DNA of 64,000 nt from Cannabis sativa (taxonomy: Eukaryota; Streptophyta; Magnoliopsida; Rosales; Cannabaceae): the NCBI RefSeq assembly GCF_029168945.1, contig NC_083606.1, positions 14,906,041 through 14,970,040 of the forward strand, in the 5' to 3' direction. A model generated the notes under the pieces. That model was not told the DNA's origin. It ran no database searches and worked only from the letters and a program-made list of their open reading frames with translations. A program made the translations under genes and the position numbers. Every line of letters begins with the position of its first letter. Position 1 is the first letter of the stretch. Shown piece after piece: positions 1-10,242 of this stretch.

Positions 1-3000
1 GGTTAGTTTTCCAGATCTAGGTTAGATTAGAGGAGTTTGAGGTAAGGAACTCGCTCTGTTAGGCTTTTTATCTTAGATCTATTGTGTGTTTGCTTTTTGA
101 GTTTTCTCAATTCTTCCTAAGTGTATGTGTGTGATACAAAACACATGCCATTTTTGGTTTGAAGTCAAATGTAACAAGGTTAAGATAAACGTCAAAATTG
201 ACCTTGAGGTGTTTAATGTTTTGAGCTATTGATGTAGGTTAAATAGGTACTTTCCCTACAAAAATATTACTATTGAAATGTTAAAACTTTAGAAATAACA
301 CAAATTTAGTATGTTTTATGAAAAGAAAAACAGATATTCGTTAATGGGAGAGTTTAGAAAAATTAAAATCAATAAGTTATTATATATAAAGATTAAATCT
401 CCTGTGACATGATATAAAATTCAAACATAATTGACCATATGTATGCATATCCTACAATTAATAACGCGTTTTTATGGTTGGGGTTAAATCTTATGCCTTA
501 TTAAATGTTTAATATTTTTTGGGTAGTGTGCATAAATTGATTCAATCCAATGACAATCGATTGATCCAATTATAATTGACTGCTAAATATTGAATATCTA
601 ATTGTGATCGGATCAGATTAGATATTATTTTAAATATCCAATTGGATCGGACTGGGCGTTGGATGGGGCGTTCAAAAATCCAATACATCCAACATTCAAT
701 CGAATTAATTATTATTTGCATTTAGTTTTAGTTTTGATGAGTAATTAGATTTTATATTGTTATAAATAAAATATATATGTACGTATGAAAATTAACATTA
801 AATTTTTTTGTACATATTGGACCTAAATGTTGGATGAACTCGATCTGATCCAAAAATATTAGGTCTAAAATATTAGATAAACCCAAATTAAACTAATAGA
901 TATCTATGAAATACATATTCAATGAATAGAGCTAATCCAATCCAACATCCAATGGATGTTGGATCGATTGGATGACTGAAATTAATTAGATCAAATTAGA
1001 TAGTAAAATCTAACATCTAATATATAATTGGATCGAATCTGAATAGACCTAAAAACATTGAATGTGATCTAATGAACACCCTAGTAGTTGTAGTGAGCCT
1101 GAGCCTAACGTACTTATAAATTGGTCTATCTTAGACTAAGATCGGGTCTACATTGAATATGTGACTGATTCATATAAAAATGAGAGTGTATAAGAGAGTA
1201 CAATAAAAAAAATTTACCACTCCTTTTAATTTTTTCAATCACCTAACTTTTTATTACTCTATCCTTAACCTATTTCATCATATAGTTTTTCAATTAGCGA
1301 ACTTTTTAAACTCATATCATAAATCTAAAATGTTTATTTGAATCACTTGTTCCGTGAGTAATCAAAACAGAATTTAACTTTTATGATAATAATAAGATTA
1401 TTATACTACAAATACATATGATTAATAATAAAAGGTCATGTTGACTTGAGCTGATAGCTCTAGATAACATTTTTTTTTTGGTTGAACAAACCCTAGATAA
1501 CATAGTGAGTCTCAAGAAAGGATTTCAATTTGTTCATCAACTCTTAATCTACAAAATAGTAGAAGATATTAACACCCCTCTTAAGATGGAAAATGAGTAA
1601 TTTGTCCTAGTCAGGTTTCTATATAAATTCCATGCATGTACAATTCCACAAAATTAATAAGCTCCTATAAATTCCATGTACAATTCCCAAGTGATTAGCA
1701 ATTGCTACAACTAACACTATTATCCCATATAGGAAAATACAATACTATCCCTTAAGACCATCTAGTGAATCAGATACAGTATTTATATTATCCCATAAAG
1801 GAAAATACATACTGTTTTTTCTAATTTTGTTAAATCATGTGATATAGTATTTTCATGTATTTTATCATATTATGTTGGTATGTATGATCTTTGTATACTG
1901 ATCATTCTCTATGTATTTTTACATATAATATATACATATATTTAAGTGGGTCCAACCCAAATTGAGAATGTTAACTGTATTATGATATGGCCAAACACAG
2001 CCAGTGAAATCCCAATACGGCTTTCTTATATTTGCTTTTATTATTGGGAATATGTAAATATTCCTTATTAGTTCTTCCCCTATTTCATTATTTCTAAATA
2101 ATTAATTCATGTGTAATAGGTAACCATTTTATATTTGGCTGACTAAAACGACAAAGTAGGGAAAAAAAACTGTCAAATCCTATTTTTCTTTTGCCAGATC
2201 AAATCTGGAAGACCTATTTTTTTTTTTCAATAAAAAAGTAATAAAAATTCTGGAATACTTAATTGATAAAGATTAAAATTAATTTTTTGAGAGTAATTGA
2301 CCATATTTTAATTTAAATAACATTAATGTAAGGAAGAGAAATTGGGGTGATAAAATGCAATGATACACGCTTCCCCTTTTAGAAGATAAAATGCATGCTT
2401 AAAAACTCATATGCACTTCTCTAATAACAATAATAAAAAAATTTCTAGAAAAAAAAACAATAATAAAAATTTTGGTCTTAAATTAAGTGAAAAATGAAAA
2501 AAAAAATATTAATACCTTTATTAGTCTTTTTTTTAATATATAAATAATAGCTGTATTAGTTAGTATACATATTATTTGCAGTAAGATTAAAAAAAAATAA
2601 TAGAATTAATATTTTATTTAGCTTTTGGGCAATATTTGACTAATTGCATTATAATTTATAATACATGTGAACATTGTCTAAATGATTTTTTTTAACATTT
2701 GATGAAAATCATTAATAACAATATCCATTTGTAAAATATTAAGGTAATAGGGGTTATAGGTACAAAAAAAAAAGTAACAAAAAATATATTTAGAAGTGGT
2801 CATTGTCTTCTTTGTAATCTCTTCTCACAAAGAGAGAAAGTTCCAAATTCAAACTACAACCTAGTCCCTCCTACACAAAAAGATTTCAATTTCTCATGTT
2901 CTATTTAGTTCATTTTTCATTATTAAAAATGTATAAATTTGTAAAATTATTTAAAGATTTTTTTTGGAGAAGTATCTCATATACTATTTTTTAATTTTTT

Positions 3001-3926
3001 TTTTAAATTTACGGTTTAGATTGTTTCGGTTATTGTTCTGGTAGTTTCTATATGAGTTGCTATGTGAGTTTTGATTGCGATTTAAGGTGGTCTGCTGGTT
3101 GCTATGTGAGTTTCTATGTAATAAATTTCTGTGAAATATATATATAAAAAAAAAAACCATTTTAAAGTGTAAAATTAAAAAAAAAAAAAAAAAAAAAAAA
3201 ACCCTTTTTTTTAGTGATTATGCAAATATGAGAATTTATAGATATTCGTTCATAGAGTCAAGCACGTAATTTAACTTTCTTGTTTTAATTCTTACATATT
3301 ATATAAATGCCTATGTAACAGAATTTGTTGTGCATGTTAACAGAATATGCTTTTTTTTCTAACAGAAACTAACGTTTAAATTTAATATACCCATTTGAAA
3401 AGTTGGCAATGCTTGTAATGAAATTGAGGTCACTCTTGACAAATTTTCTAAACTGTGCTTTGATTCATCAACTAACCTTTCTGATACGATAAAGTAAACC
3501 AACATCTAAAAGATGAAAACGTGCAAACTTGCAAACCTTCAAGTATAAGCATATGAATTTTGTACTTGTTATACTGTTCTGCTATTTGTAGTTATCTTTT
3601 TCCATCTCTTGATGTTTTTGTATTTCATCAATTAGCATTTTATTTTATAGTATAGAGCCTACATGTAAAAATAAACTTTCATTTTATTTTTCTAGGGTGA
3701 CTCTAACAAGAACACCCTAATTAATTCATTATAAAAAACCAAAGTTGAATACAAAACAAAACACAGCAAAGGTCACCAGGAGATACCAACAACACCTAAA
3801 GTAGGAAACAAGAAACAATGGTGAGCCATCCCATGGCAAAAGGCATATCTCCGATATATTCATTAAACAAAAACAAACCTTTACAGAACTAAATAAAAAA
3901 AAATATATACAAACCATATATAATAG
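1..3926. other. AT-rich intergenic DNA
   Basis: No gene is supported here. Reading frames are short and unrelated to known domains. The stretch is very AT-rich with many A or T homopolymers (for example an A run near 3179-3204) and scattered old repeat debris. The only structured part recognised is the segment around 530-1085, listed separately. Confidence 0.7.
530..1085. repeat. Decayed non-autonomous repeat rich in TTGGATCGATTGGAT-type motifs
   Basis: Many degenerate copies of words such as aattggatcg, gatccaattata and catccaacatcc occur in both orientations. The two ends are loosely inverted: gtgtgcataaattgattcaa on the left resembles the reverse complement of the right end near 1060-1080. 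This resembles a decayed MITE-like element, but no clean target duplication was found. Related words recur at 5085-5290. There is no coding potential. Confidence 0.35.
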
Positions 3927-4671
3927 TGTTGACCGAGGTTTTCGGCAACCAATAAAATAATAGTAGTTGAGAGAGCTATAAGAAATTAAGAGAGAGATTT
4001 TACGTGGTTGGGGCGTTAATGAGCCTTAGTCAACGAGTCTGTGTATTTATGATTGTATTTAATACAGAGAATGTTCTTGGTGAGTATTTACTCTTCTAGC
4101 ACTTATGCAACCCATAATTCTCGACTCCCATTAATGAGCTTTGAGGGGGTATTTATAGTGTCTTCGTGGGGTGATCCCCAGAATTAAGGTACATATATTT
4201 TTGTAACTATCAGTAAAGTTGTATATTCCCAATGAATATACCACGGGTAATGTATCATCTAATCCCTAGGTGCCTTAGGGATTTTATGAGGGCTGTCCTT
4301 AATCCCTTTTGATTGATGTGATTCTTCACAGAGCAGCTGTCACTAGACTTTATTGGTCGTAGCCTTGTAGGTATAGATCGGGAGTTGTGTCGTCAGACTT
4401 TATTGCATGTGGCAGTTCCAACACGCCTCCTCCCATGCGGCATTAAATGCGAGATGACTGCTCAGAGGAAGCCTGACACCACCCGGAGATGCTTTGATGC
4501 TATCTTGCTCTCTGGGAGCATATGAAACCTCGCATACCTTTTCCGGGAGTCATATCCAAGATAATGTTTTTCTTTATAAAGACTTAACTATTAATTTAAG
4601 TGCTAAACCCTTTGTATCCACTTGTCCTCGTCTGGTTGGTCCACGTACATTGGGCAAAATCAGGGGCAACA
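3927..4671 (-). mobile_element. Solo LTR, 745 bp, TSD aatag
   Basis: The segment begins tgttgaccgagg and ends caggggcaaca, so it has canonical TG...CA termini. It is flanked by the perfect 5-bp direct repeat aatag (3922-3926 and 4672-4676), the footprint of retroviral-type integration. No internal region or partner LTR is present, so it is a solo LTR left by LTR-LTR recombination. Orientation is inferred as minus by analogy with other LTRs beginning TGTTGCCCC; superfamily unknown. Confidence 0.75.
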
Positions 4672-4676
4672 AATAG

Positions 4677-5837
4677 CTACAAAATATTTGATGAAACTTA
4701 CATATAAGTCTAAACAAAATAAAATGAGAAAACTAAAAATTATATAGACTAAAAATTAAGAGAAAAATCTACTGGAAAATTGAACTGAAAATAAAAGGGA
4801 GAGGAGAGAGAGTAGTCTCAGTATCATGGTTATGAAGACTGAGGAATGATATATTGGACTTATAATATGCATTCCGCTTTTAACTAATTATTCATGTTTG
4901 TTTTACATACCATATTGAATAATATTTTTTTTCAGTTTTAAAAATAGTATAAATTTTAGAAAAAAAAAGCATCCATGACTTTATAATTTGAAAATAAATT
5001 TATATAATGAATAAACAAATGCTAAATATATTATTATTATTATTATTATACATAACTAAATATAAATAAGTTTTTTAATATGTATAAATATAATTGGATT
5101 AGATCGCTTTTTTATTAGATTTTGAGGTTAGTATATTTAATAACTGATCCAATCTAATTATAATTCAACTTATAATATCCAATCAAATTCAATTGTAATT
5201 AGATATCTAATTTTTTTAGTTGAATTGGATTAGATCGGTTCAGTTAAATTGGATTAGATCAATTCAGTTAAATTGGATTGGATATTGCCCACTAAGTTGT
5301 GAGTCTTTTTTTTTTAAAAAAAAATTATTAACTATTCTTTTTTCTTAATAATAATATTAAAATTAATTACATAAACATTATGGTTTATTATTAAGAAATA
5401 TTGTATGCAAATTTATCAGAAAAATTATGTTATGTTTTCTTAATTTATTTTACTTAATTTTTTTAATGTGCTAATAATCACAACGTGTTCTTAAATTGAA
5501 TGCAATAAGTATAGTATAAGTATAATTTTTGTAATTTACATGTGGGTAGTCATAGATTTTTGAAATAGTAAGTTTAATTTTATTTTTGTTATTAAATAAT
5601 TTTATAAATTTTAATGAATTTTCATTAAATTTTAAAAGGACAAAATTAGAGACACCACTCATATGGAATACCCCTATTAGTAGGGGATTAGATGGACACA
5701 ATTACACAAGTAGGACAGTTGATTATTTATATTTACGATTTTGTAAACATTTTGTTAATTTTTGCCATTAGTATGTAAATTTTTTTTTAATTTATTTATA
5801 AGTACTATTTAATATCGACTCTTACATAATAATAATC
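4677..5837. other. AT-rich intergenic DNA with short tandem motif
   Basis: No gene seen. A TTA microsatellite lies near 5028-5048. A roughly 24-bp tandem unit of the type ttggattagatc followed by ttcagttaaa is repeated about two and a half times at 5225-5285. It shares vocabulary with the repeat at 530-1085 and is probably the same decayed family. Confidence 0.55.
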
Positions 5838-6023
5838 TATTAGAGGTCTATTACATTGACGGGTTGACGGGTTGTTAGAGTTAGTTATAAGTTAGTTGTT
5901 TAGGTTGTTCTGACAATTGTTCCACCGATCTTGATTGTAACCAACTCCTTGAGAGTTAGTTCTGTATAAATACTCTGTTTTCATCATCAATAATACAGTT
6001 TTGATATTCAATATATTCTAATA
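5838..6023 (+). repeat. 5' LTR of gag-only copia element
   Basis: Matches 7202-7379 along its length, with an extra cgggttga-type insertion near 5860. It contains tataaatact near 5965, a plausible LTR TATA box, and is followed immediately by the degraded primer binding site. Confidence 0.72.
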
Positions 6024-6276
6024 TGGTATCATACGTTTAAAGCTTTCTTCTCCATCTCTCTCGACAAGGTTTCTACGTTGTTTCACTATGGTCTAGACAC
6101 GGGCTACTAGTTCTAGAAATTCTGGCAAAACTCCTCCGCCGCATACCTGTTCTTTGATTCCAGATGCCTCTTCGATTAACACACCGATCATCCCTCCATT
6201 TCCCAATACCCCTAGAGAACATCAGCATTACAATCTTCTCCCTATTCCTTGACCTGCGCATGAAGATAGCTTAAGT

Positions 6277-6585
6277 TTGTATTTTCTCAGCTTCGGTGAC
6301 CACCCTAGCCTGATCTTGGTCACTCCTCCTCTATTTGATCACAACTTCCAACCATGGTGTCGTGATTTTGAACTTTCTGTTGGTGCCAAGAACAAGACTG
6401 TCTTTCTCAAAGGCACTCTTCCTCCTCCACCTGAAACCGATCCCCTTCACAACCACTGGATTTGCTGCAATCAAATGGTCATGTCATGGATCCTTCATTC
6501 TGTGACCTCTGAGATTAAAAGGAGTATTATGTTCTTGGACACAGCTGCTGAAATATGGAGCAAGCTTCATTCAAGATTTGATTAA
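6277..6585 (+). pseudogene. copia gag N-terminal remnant
   Basis: The frame encodes about 100 residues with the copia Gag signature DHPSLILVTPPLFDHNFQPW, followed by a WICCNQMVMSWILHSVTSEI stretch typical of the UBN2-type Gag domain of plant Ty1/copia elements. The frame closes at 6583-6585. Gag-like sequence continues beyond in other frames (for example LHETLITLRQGEDEIQ near 6605-6650), so the gene is broken by stops and indels. In an intact element this protein forms the cytoplasmic particle; here it is not expected to be functional. Confidence 0.7.
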
Positions 6586-6949
6586 GGCAATGGACCTCAG
6601 ATCTTTGAGCTTCATGAAACCTTGATCACCCTGCGTCAAGGCGAAGATGAGATTCAAGAACTCAGACCAAGAATCCCCTGCACTTGTGCTGCATCTACTG
6701 ATAAATTGGCTTTTTTTTAAACCAAGAACAAGTTTTACAATTTCTCACAGGATTAAATGAATCTTTTTTTCTTGTTCGAGCTCAAATATTACTCATTGAA
6801 CCTTTTCCTTCTCTGTCCAAAGTGTTCTCCATGATCATTCATGAAGAACAACAAAGGATACTCAAAAACCCCCCATATTCCCCTTATTGCTTCTGTCCAA
6901 GAACCTAATCCATCTGTTGCTCTTGTCCAAAATCCCTCGGCATGAGCAT

Positions 6950-7201
6950 GTAATTATAATTATGGACGCAATAAAAAAATGAGACCTTACTATTCAAATT
7001 ATCATAAACCATGACATTTGAAAGATAAATGTTACTTCTCAATTGGTTTTCCTCCTGGTTATGGGAATAAACGTTCATCAGATAAAGAAGAAACTGCTCA
7101 TAATGCCACTGTCTCTACTGATCAATTGTTGGCTAATCTAACCAAACATGAAGATATTCAAGCACTATCTCACAGCCAAAAGTTGCAACATGCATCCCTG
7201 C
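6950..7201 (+). pseudogene. copia gag C-terminal remnant, zinc-knuckle region
   Basis: The segment reads roughly RPYYSNYHKP then, after a stop, LKDKCYFSIGFPPGYGNK. The KCY...GFPPGY pattern matches the linker after the CCHC knuckle of many copia Gag proteins (KCYKLHGYPPGY type). The first cysteines of the knuckle are lost. The frame then runs into LTR2 with no pol, which shows that the element ends with gag. Confidence 0.55.
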
Positions 7202-7379
7202 CATTAGAGGTCTATTACATTGACTAGTTGTTAGAGTTAGCTATAAGTTAGTTGCTTAGGTTGTCATGACAGTTGTTCCACCAGTCTTGATTGTAACCAA
7301 CTCCTCGAGAGTTACTTCAGTATAAAGACTCTGTTTTCATCATCAATAATACAATTTTGATATTCAATATATTCTAATG
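7202..7379 (+). repeat. 3' LTR of gag-only copia element
   Basis: Directly repeats 5838-6023, starting cattagaggtc and ending tattctaatg. The terminal bases differ by one substitution at each end from LTR1 (tattaga and tctaata), so this copy has decayed at its tips. Confidence 0.7.
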
Positions 7380-7875
7380 ATAAGTTTATCTGTTACTTTT
7401 TTATTAACTTGGTAATATTGCATATAATTAAGATGATCGAGTGACTTTATTATCAATAAATGGTCATTGTTCTAAAAGAAAATATAAATAATAATAACAA
7501 GAAATGAGTTCCCTCGTAATTTTTTTTGACTATGCTTTAATTAAAGATATTCTAGATTTTATTTTCAACATCGTCCAGAGTTTAAGTTCATTAATACAGA
7601 GAATAGTTTATTTTTCGTTTTGTTAAGATCAATTTTGCAAAAGTAACGCAAATGTTTGATCAATAATTTTAATACAGTGATAAGAGCATATATATGATTA
7701 TTTCTCGTGATATGATTCATTGTTCTTTTTTTTTTTTGGTTTTTTGAGATATACAGTTAACTGTTTTTAAACTTTTGATATCGTGATAAGGTTGTCAGTT
7801 ACTTTTTAATTAACTGGATAATATTGCATATAATTAAAATGATCGAGTGACTTTATTATCAATGAATGGTCATTG
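7379..7875. repeat. 91-bp direct duplication (7379-7469 and 7785-7875)
   Basis: Two equally long segments, both starting gataag and both containing taatattgcatataatta, gatcgagtgactttattatc and ending tggtcattg, lie 406 bp apart in the same orientation. Weaker similarity continues beyond (ttttcaacatcgtcca near 7550 versus ttttcaacgttgtcca near 7915). No ORF is involved. It looks like a local segmental duplication or two copies of an uncharacterised repeat. Confidence 0.7.
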
Positions 7876-8250
7876 ATAAAAAAAAATGATCTACTATGAA
7901 TATCTTCAAAATATTTTCAACGTTGTCCAATAATAAGGGACACAATGATCATATATATAAAGTAACTATGATTTAACCTTTTATTTTATTTTTTTTTATA
8001 TATATTTCAATTACACTCATAACATTTATTTAATTATCAAAATTTTAATTTAATTTAATAACCACCTTAACATTGCATAATTATTATCATTTCTAATTAA
8101 AATATGTGTGATGTACTATTTAATTTAACTCATAATATATTATACTATAGGGTGTTGATTAGTATATATTAGTTATAGTGTCTTAGAGCACTTTCATTAG
8201 CTCCATTTTATATTTCAATTTTCCTTAAACTTTTATATTTGATTATACAT

Positions 8251-8776
8251 TATTGGACAATATTATCCCACATGGATCAAATGTAAAAATATTGAGTCAT
8301 ATATAAGAACATGGGCTACTCCACTTTTCACTAATTGGTTTTGAGATGGAACCCCATGCTTTTCAAAATGGTATCAGAGCCATATCCCTAATGGGCTTTC
8401 GATCCACACCTATCAAAGAGTTAGCCAGCCACAAGCGAGCAAAATGGTACTCCCAGCCGCGAACAAGAATAAGCGAGCAAATAGAACTCCCAACCGCAAA
8501 ATAAACAAAAATAAGTGAACAAATGACACTACTTATGATAAGGTGATTCAATGGAACTCCTAGCCACAAAACAAACAAAAATAAGCGAGCAAACGACGCT
8601 ACTTATGATAAGGTGATTTAAGATTGGTAAGCAAAAATAGCCACCATCTTGAGGGAGAATATTAGACAATATTGTCCCACATGGATTAAATGTAAAAATA
8701 TTGAGCCTTATATAAGAACATGACTACTCCACTCGTTACTAATTCATTTTGAGATGTAACCCTATAATTTTCAACA
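8251..8776 (+). mobile_element. TRIM retrotransposon, 526 bp, TSD tacat
   Basis: LTR1 (8251-8368, tattggacaa...ttttcaaaa) is followed directly by the perfect primer binding site tggtatcagagcc (8369-8381). About 280 bp of non-coding interior follow, then the polypurine tract gagggagaa (8651-8659) and LTR2 (8660-8776, ending tttcaaca). The perfect 5-bp target duplication tacat flanks the element (8246-8250, 8777-8781). Length and lack of coding capacity fit terminal-repeat retrotransposons in miniature. The interior contains repeated aacaaaaataag(c/t)ga(g/a)caaa words. Confidence 0.88.
8369..8381 (+). promoter_or_regulatory. Primer binding site of the TRIM (tRNA-iMet)
   Basis: tggtatcagagcc is complementary to the 3' end of plant initiator methionine tRNA and abuts LTR1, as expected for minus-strand priming. 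Confidence 0.85.
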
Positions 8777-8781
8777 TACAT

Positions 8782-9449
8782 CAACTTATTTAAAATATAT
8801 GACGATGTTTTTTTTATTTTTATATATTTTATTTATTTTAAATATATAAACAAACATACAACCTACAAAGTTATAATATAATATTATATAAATGTAGATG
8901 TATAAGGAATTTAAAACATGTGATATATAGTGTGTTTTAGTTTAATTGTTCAAATATTTTAAAGAATCTATTTTATATGGTTTGATGTGAGTACACTTAT
9001 AATCGATATCTCTACTTTTTTCAGTTTAGATTCAGGGTAATAAGATCTTTAATGAGGACATAAACTCTTGCCTCACACTCTCTATCACATATGACCGTCT
9101 TTAATTTTCTTTTTTATTAAAGAAAATGCATAGCAAACAATTTTTTAGTTTTTTTTTTTATTATTTGCTAATGATAATTTCTTATTGTCATTCATTCACG
9201 ATGATATAATATGAATAATAAATTGGTTTATTTTTAAAATGAATAGTACTGTGTGATACTTTTTAGTTTTTGGGAAGGAGTTAATGCTTATTTTAAAAAC
9301 GAACACATTATATATTACAAAAGTTTATATATATATAGTTGAATAAAAAAGTGATGACAATCACGAGTAAATGTTAACTTCAAAATTGCTGAATTTTGAC
9401 AAAAAAGTTCGACACCCCGTTGTCATACGTGTTTCGAAATCGTACGAAC
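8782..9449. other. AT-rich intergenic DNA upstream of TPR4
   Basis: No gene or element recognised. Mostly A/T runs and short TA repeats. Confidence 0.6.
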
Positions 9450-9460
9450 GTGGGACCCAC
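9450..9460. promoter_or_regulatory. TCP-type binding palindrome gtgggacccac
   Basis: gtgggacccac is a perfect palindrome around a central A:T pair, extended to cgtgggacccacg at 9449-9461. It matches the GTGGGNCCCAC consensus of TCP transcription factors. It lies about 380 bp upstream of the TATA box of the TPR4 gene. An acgtg core (9427-9431) lies nearby. Function is inferred from motif and position only. Confidence 0.45.
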
Positions 9461-9836
9461 GCTCTTAGTTGATGATTAGGATTATTAAGAAAAAAGTATT
9501 ATTTTTTTTCAGCAAGTAATGACAGCAATTAATAATACCTTTTTCTATATCTTAAAAAAAAAAAAAATCTTGAAACAATCCAAATCCAAGCGTATTCATT
9601 ACGAGTATAAGTAAGTGGACTTATCACTCTGTAATATTCAAAAGCAATTGTCTTATATAAGTAGACTAACTTATAAACTCAACTTATCAGTGCGATTCAC
9701 ACATATCCCATATCGTGTTTTCATCTCGTGAATCGGCTCGCGCTATTTAATTTGTCTGATACATTTGGTTCTTTCTTTCCTTCCTCTTCGGCTTCAACCA
9801 ATTCTCTCTCCTCCAAATCCCTAACCCTTTTTCCTG

Positions 9837-9844
9837 TATAAATA
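9837..9844 (+). promoter_or_regulatory. TATA box of the TPR4 gene
   Basis: tataaata sits about 400 bp before the start codon and just before purine-rich sequence (agcaggagagcttcgcaaag) typical of plant 5' leaders. This would place transcription start near 9865-9880. The leader is CT- and GA-rich. A possible leader intron (donor gt at 10002, acceptor ending 10190) is seen but not proven. Confidence 0.5.
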
Positions 9845-10242
9845 CTTAGCAGGAGAGCTTCGCAAAGAGAAGAAAGTAGAGAGAGAAAGCTCTCTGAAAC
9901 CTTCCCCTTACCCTCCCCCAACCAACCGCTCTCTTCGTTTTTCGTCTTCTTCCTCTTCGAGAAACGGTCCGATCTGTACAAAATCAATCTGTACCTCTGA
10001 GGTACAAGGGTACAAGCTCTTTTCATTCTCGCTTTCGCTCTAATTTTTCTCACTATTTTCCTTTGCTCTTCTTATTTTATTCTCCTCCTTTCCTTTTGTG
10101 TAATTGTGTTGTTCTGATTTTGAACTCGGAGTTTTGGTTGATTTATTGAATCGAATTTTCTGAGCGTAATTTTGTGTTTCTGTAAAGCAGTGTTGTTAAT
10201 TTGATCTGAAGAGGGTTAGATCTTTGTTTGGTGGCGAGGAAG

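Larger units (their letters stand above)
5838..7379 (+). mobile_element. Non-autonomous Ty1/copia element carrying gag only
   Basis: Two similar direct repeats of about 180 bp bound the element: LTR1 5838-6023 and LTR2 7202-7379. LTR1 has unusual termini tattaga...tctaata (an inverted repeat rather than plain TG...CA). It is followed at once by tggtatcata, a degraded initiator-Met primer binding site. The 1.18-kb interior holds only gag remnants; no protease, integrase or reverse transcriptase is present. A clear target duplication was not found, so exact ends carry an uncertainty of a few bases. Any mobility would have depended on enzymes supplied by another element. Confidence 0.75.

Noticed and set aside
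530..1085. Clean MITE with terminal inverted repeats
   Set aside because: End similarity is loose and no target duplication was found, so it is listed only as a low-confidence repeat.
3729..3917. 62-codon minus-strand Phe/Cys-rich ORF
   Set aside because: Composition follows local AT-rich bias; no start context or homology.
8363..8578. 71-codon minus-strand ORF in the TRIM
   Set aside because: Overlaps the primer binding site and a repeated non-coding interior; no similarity to any protein.
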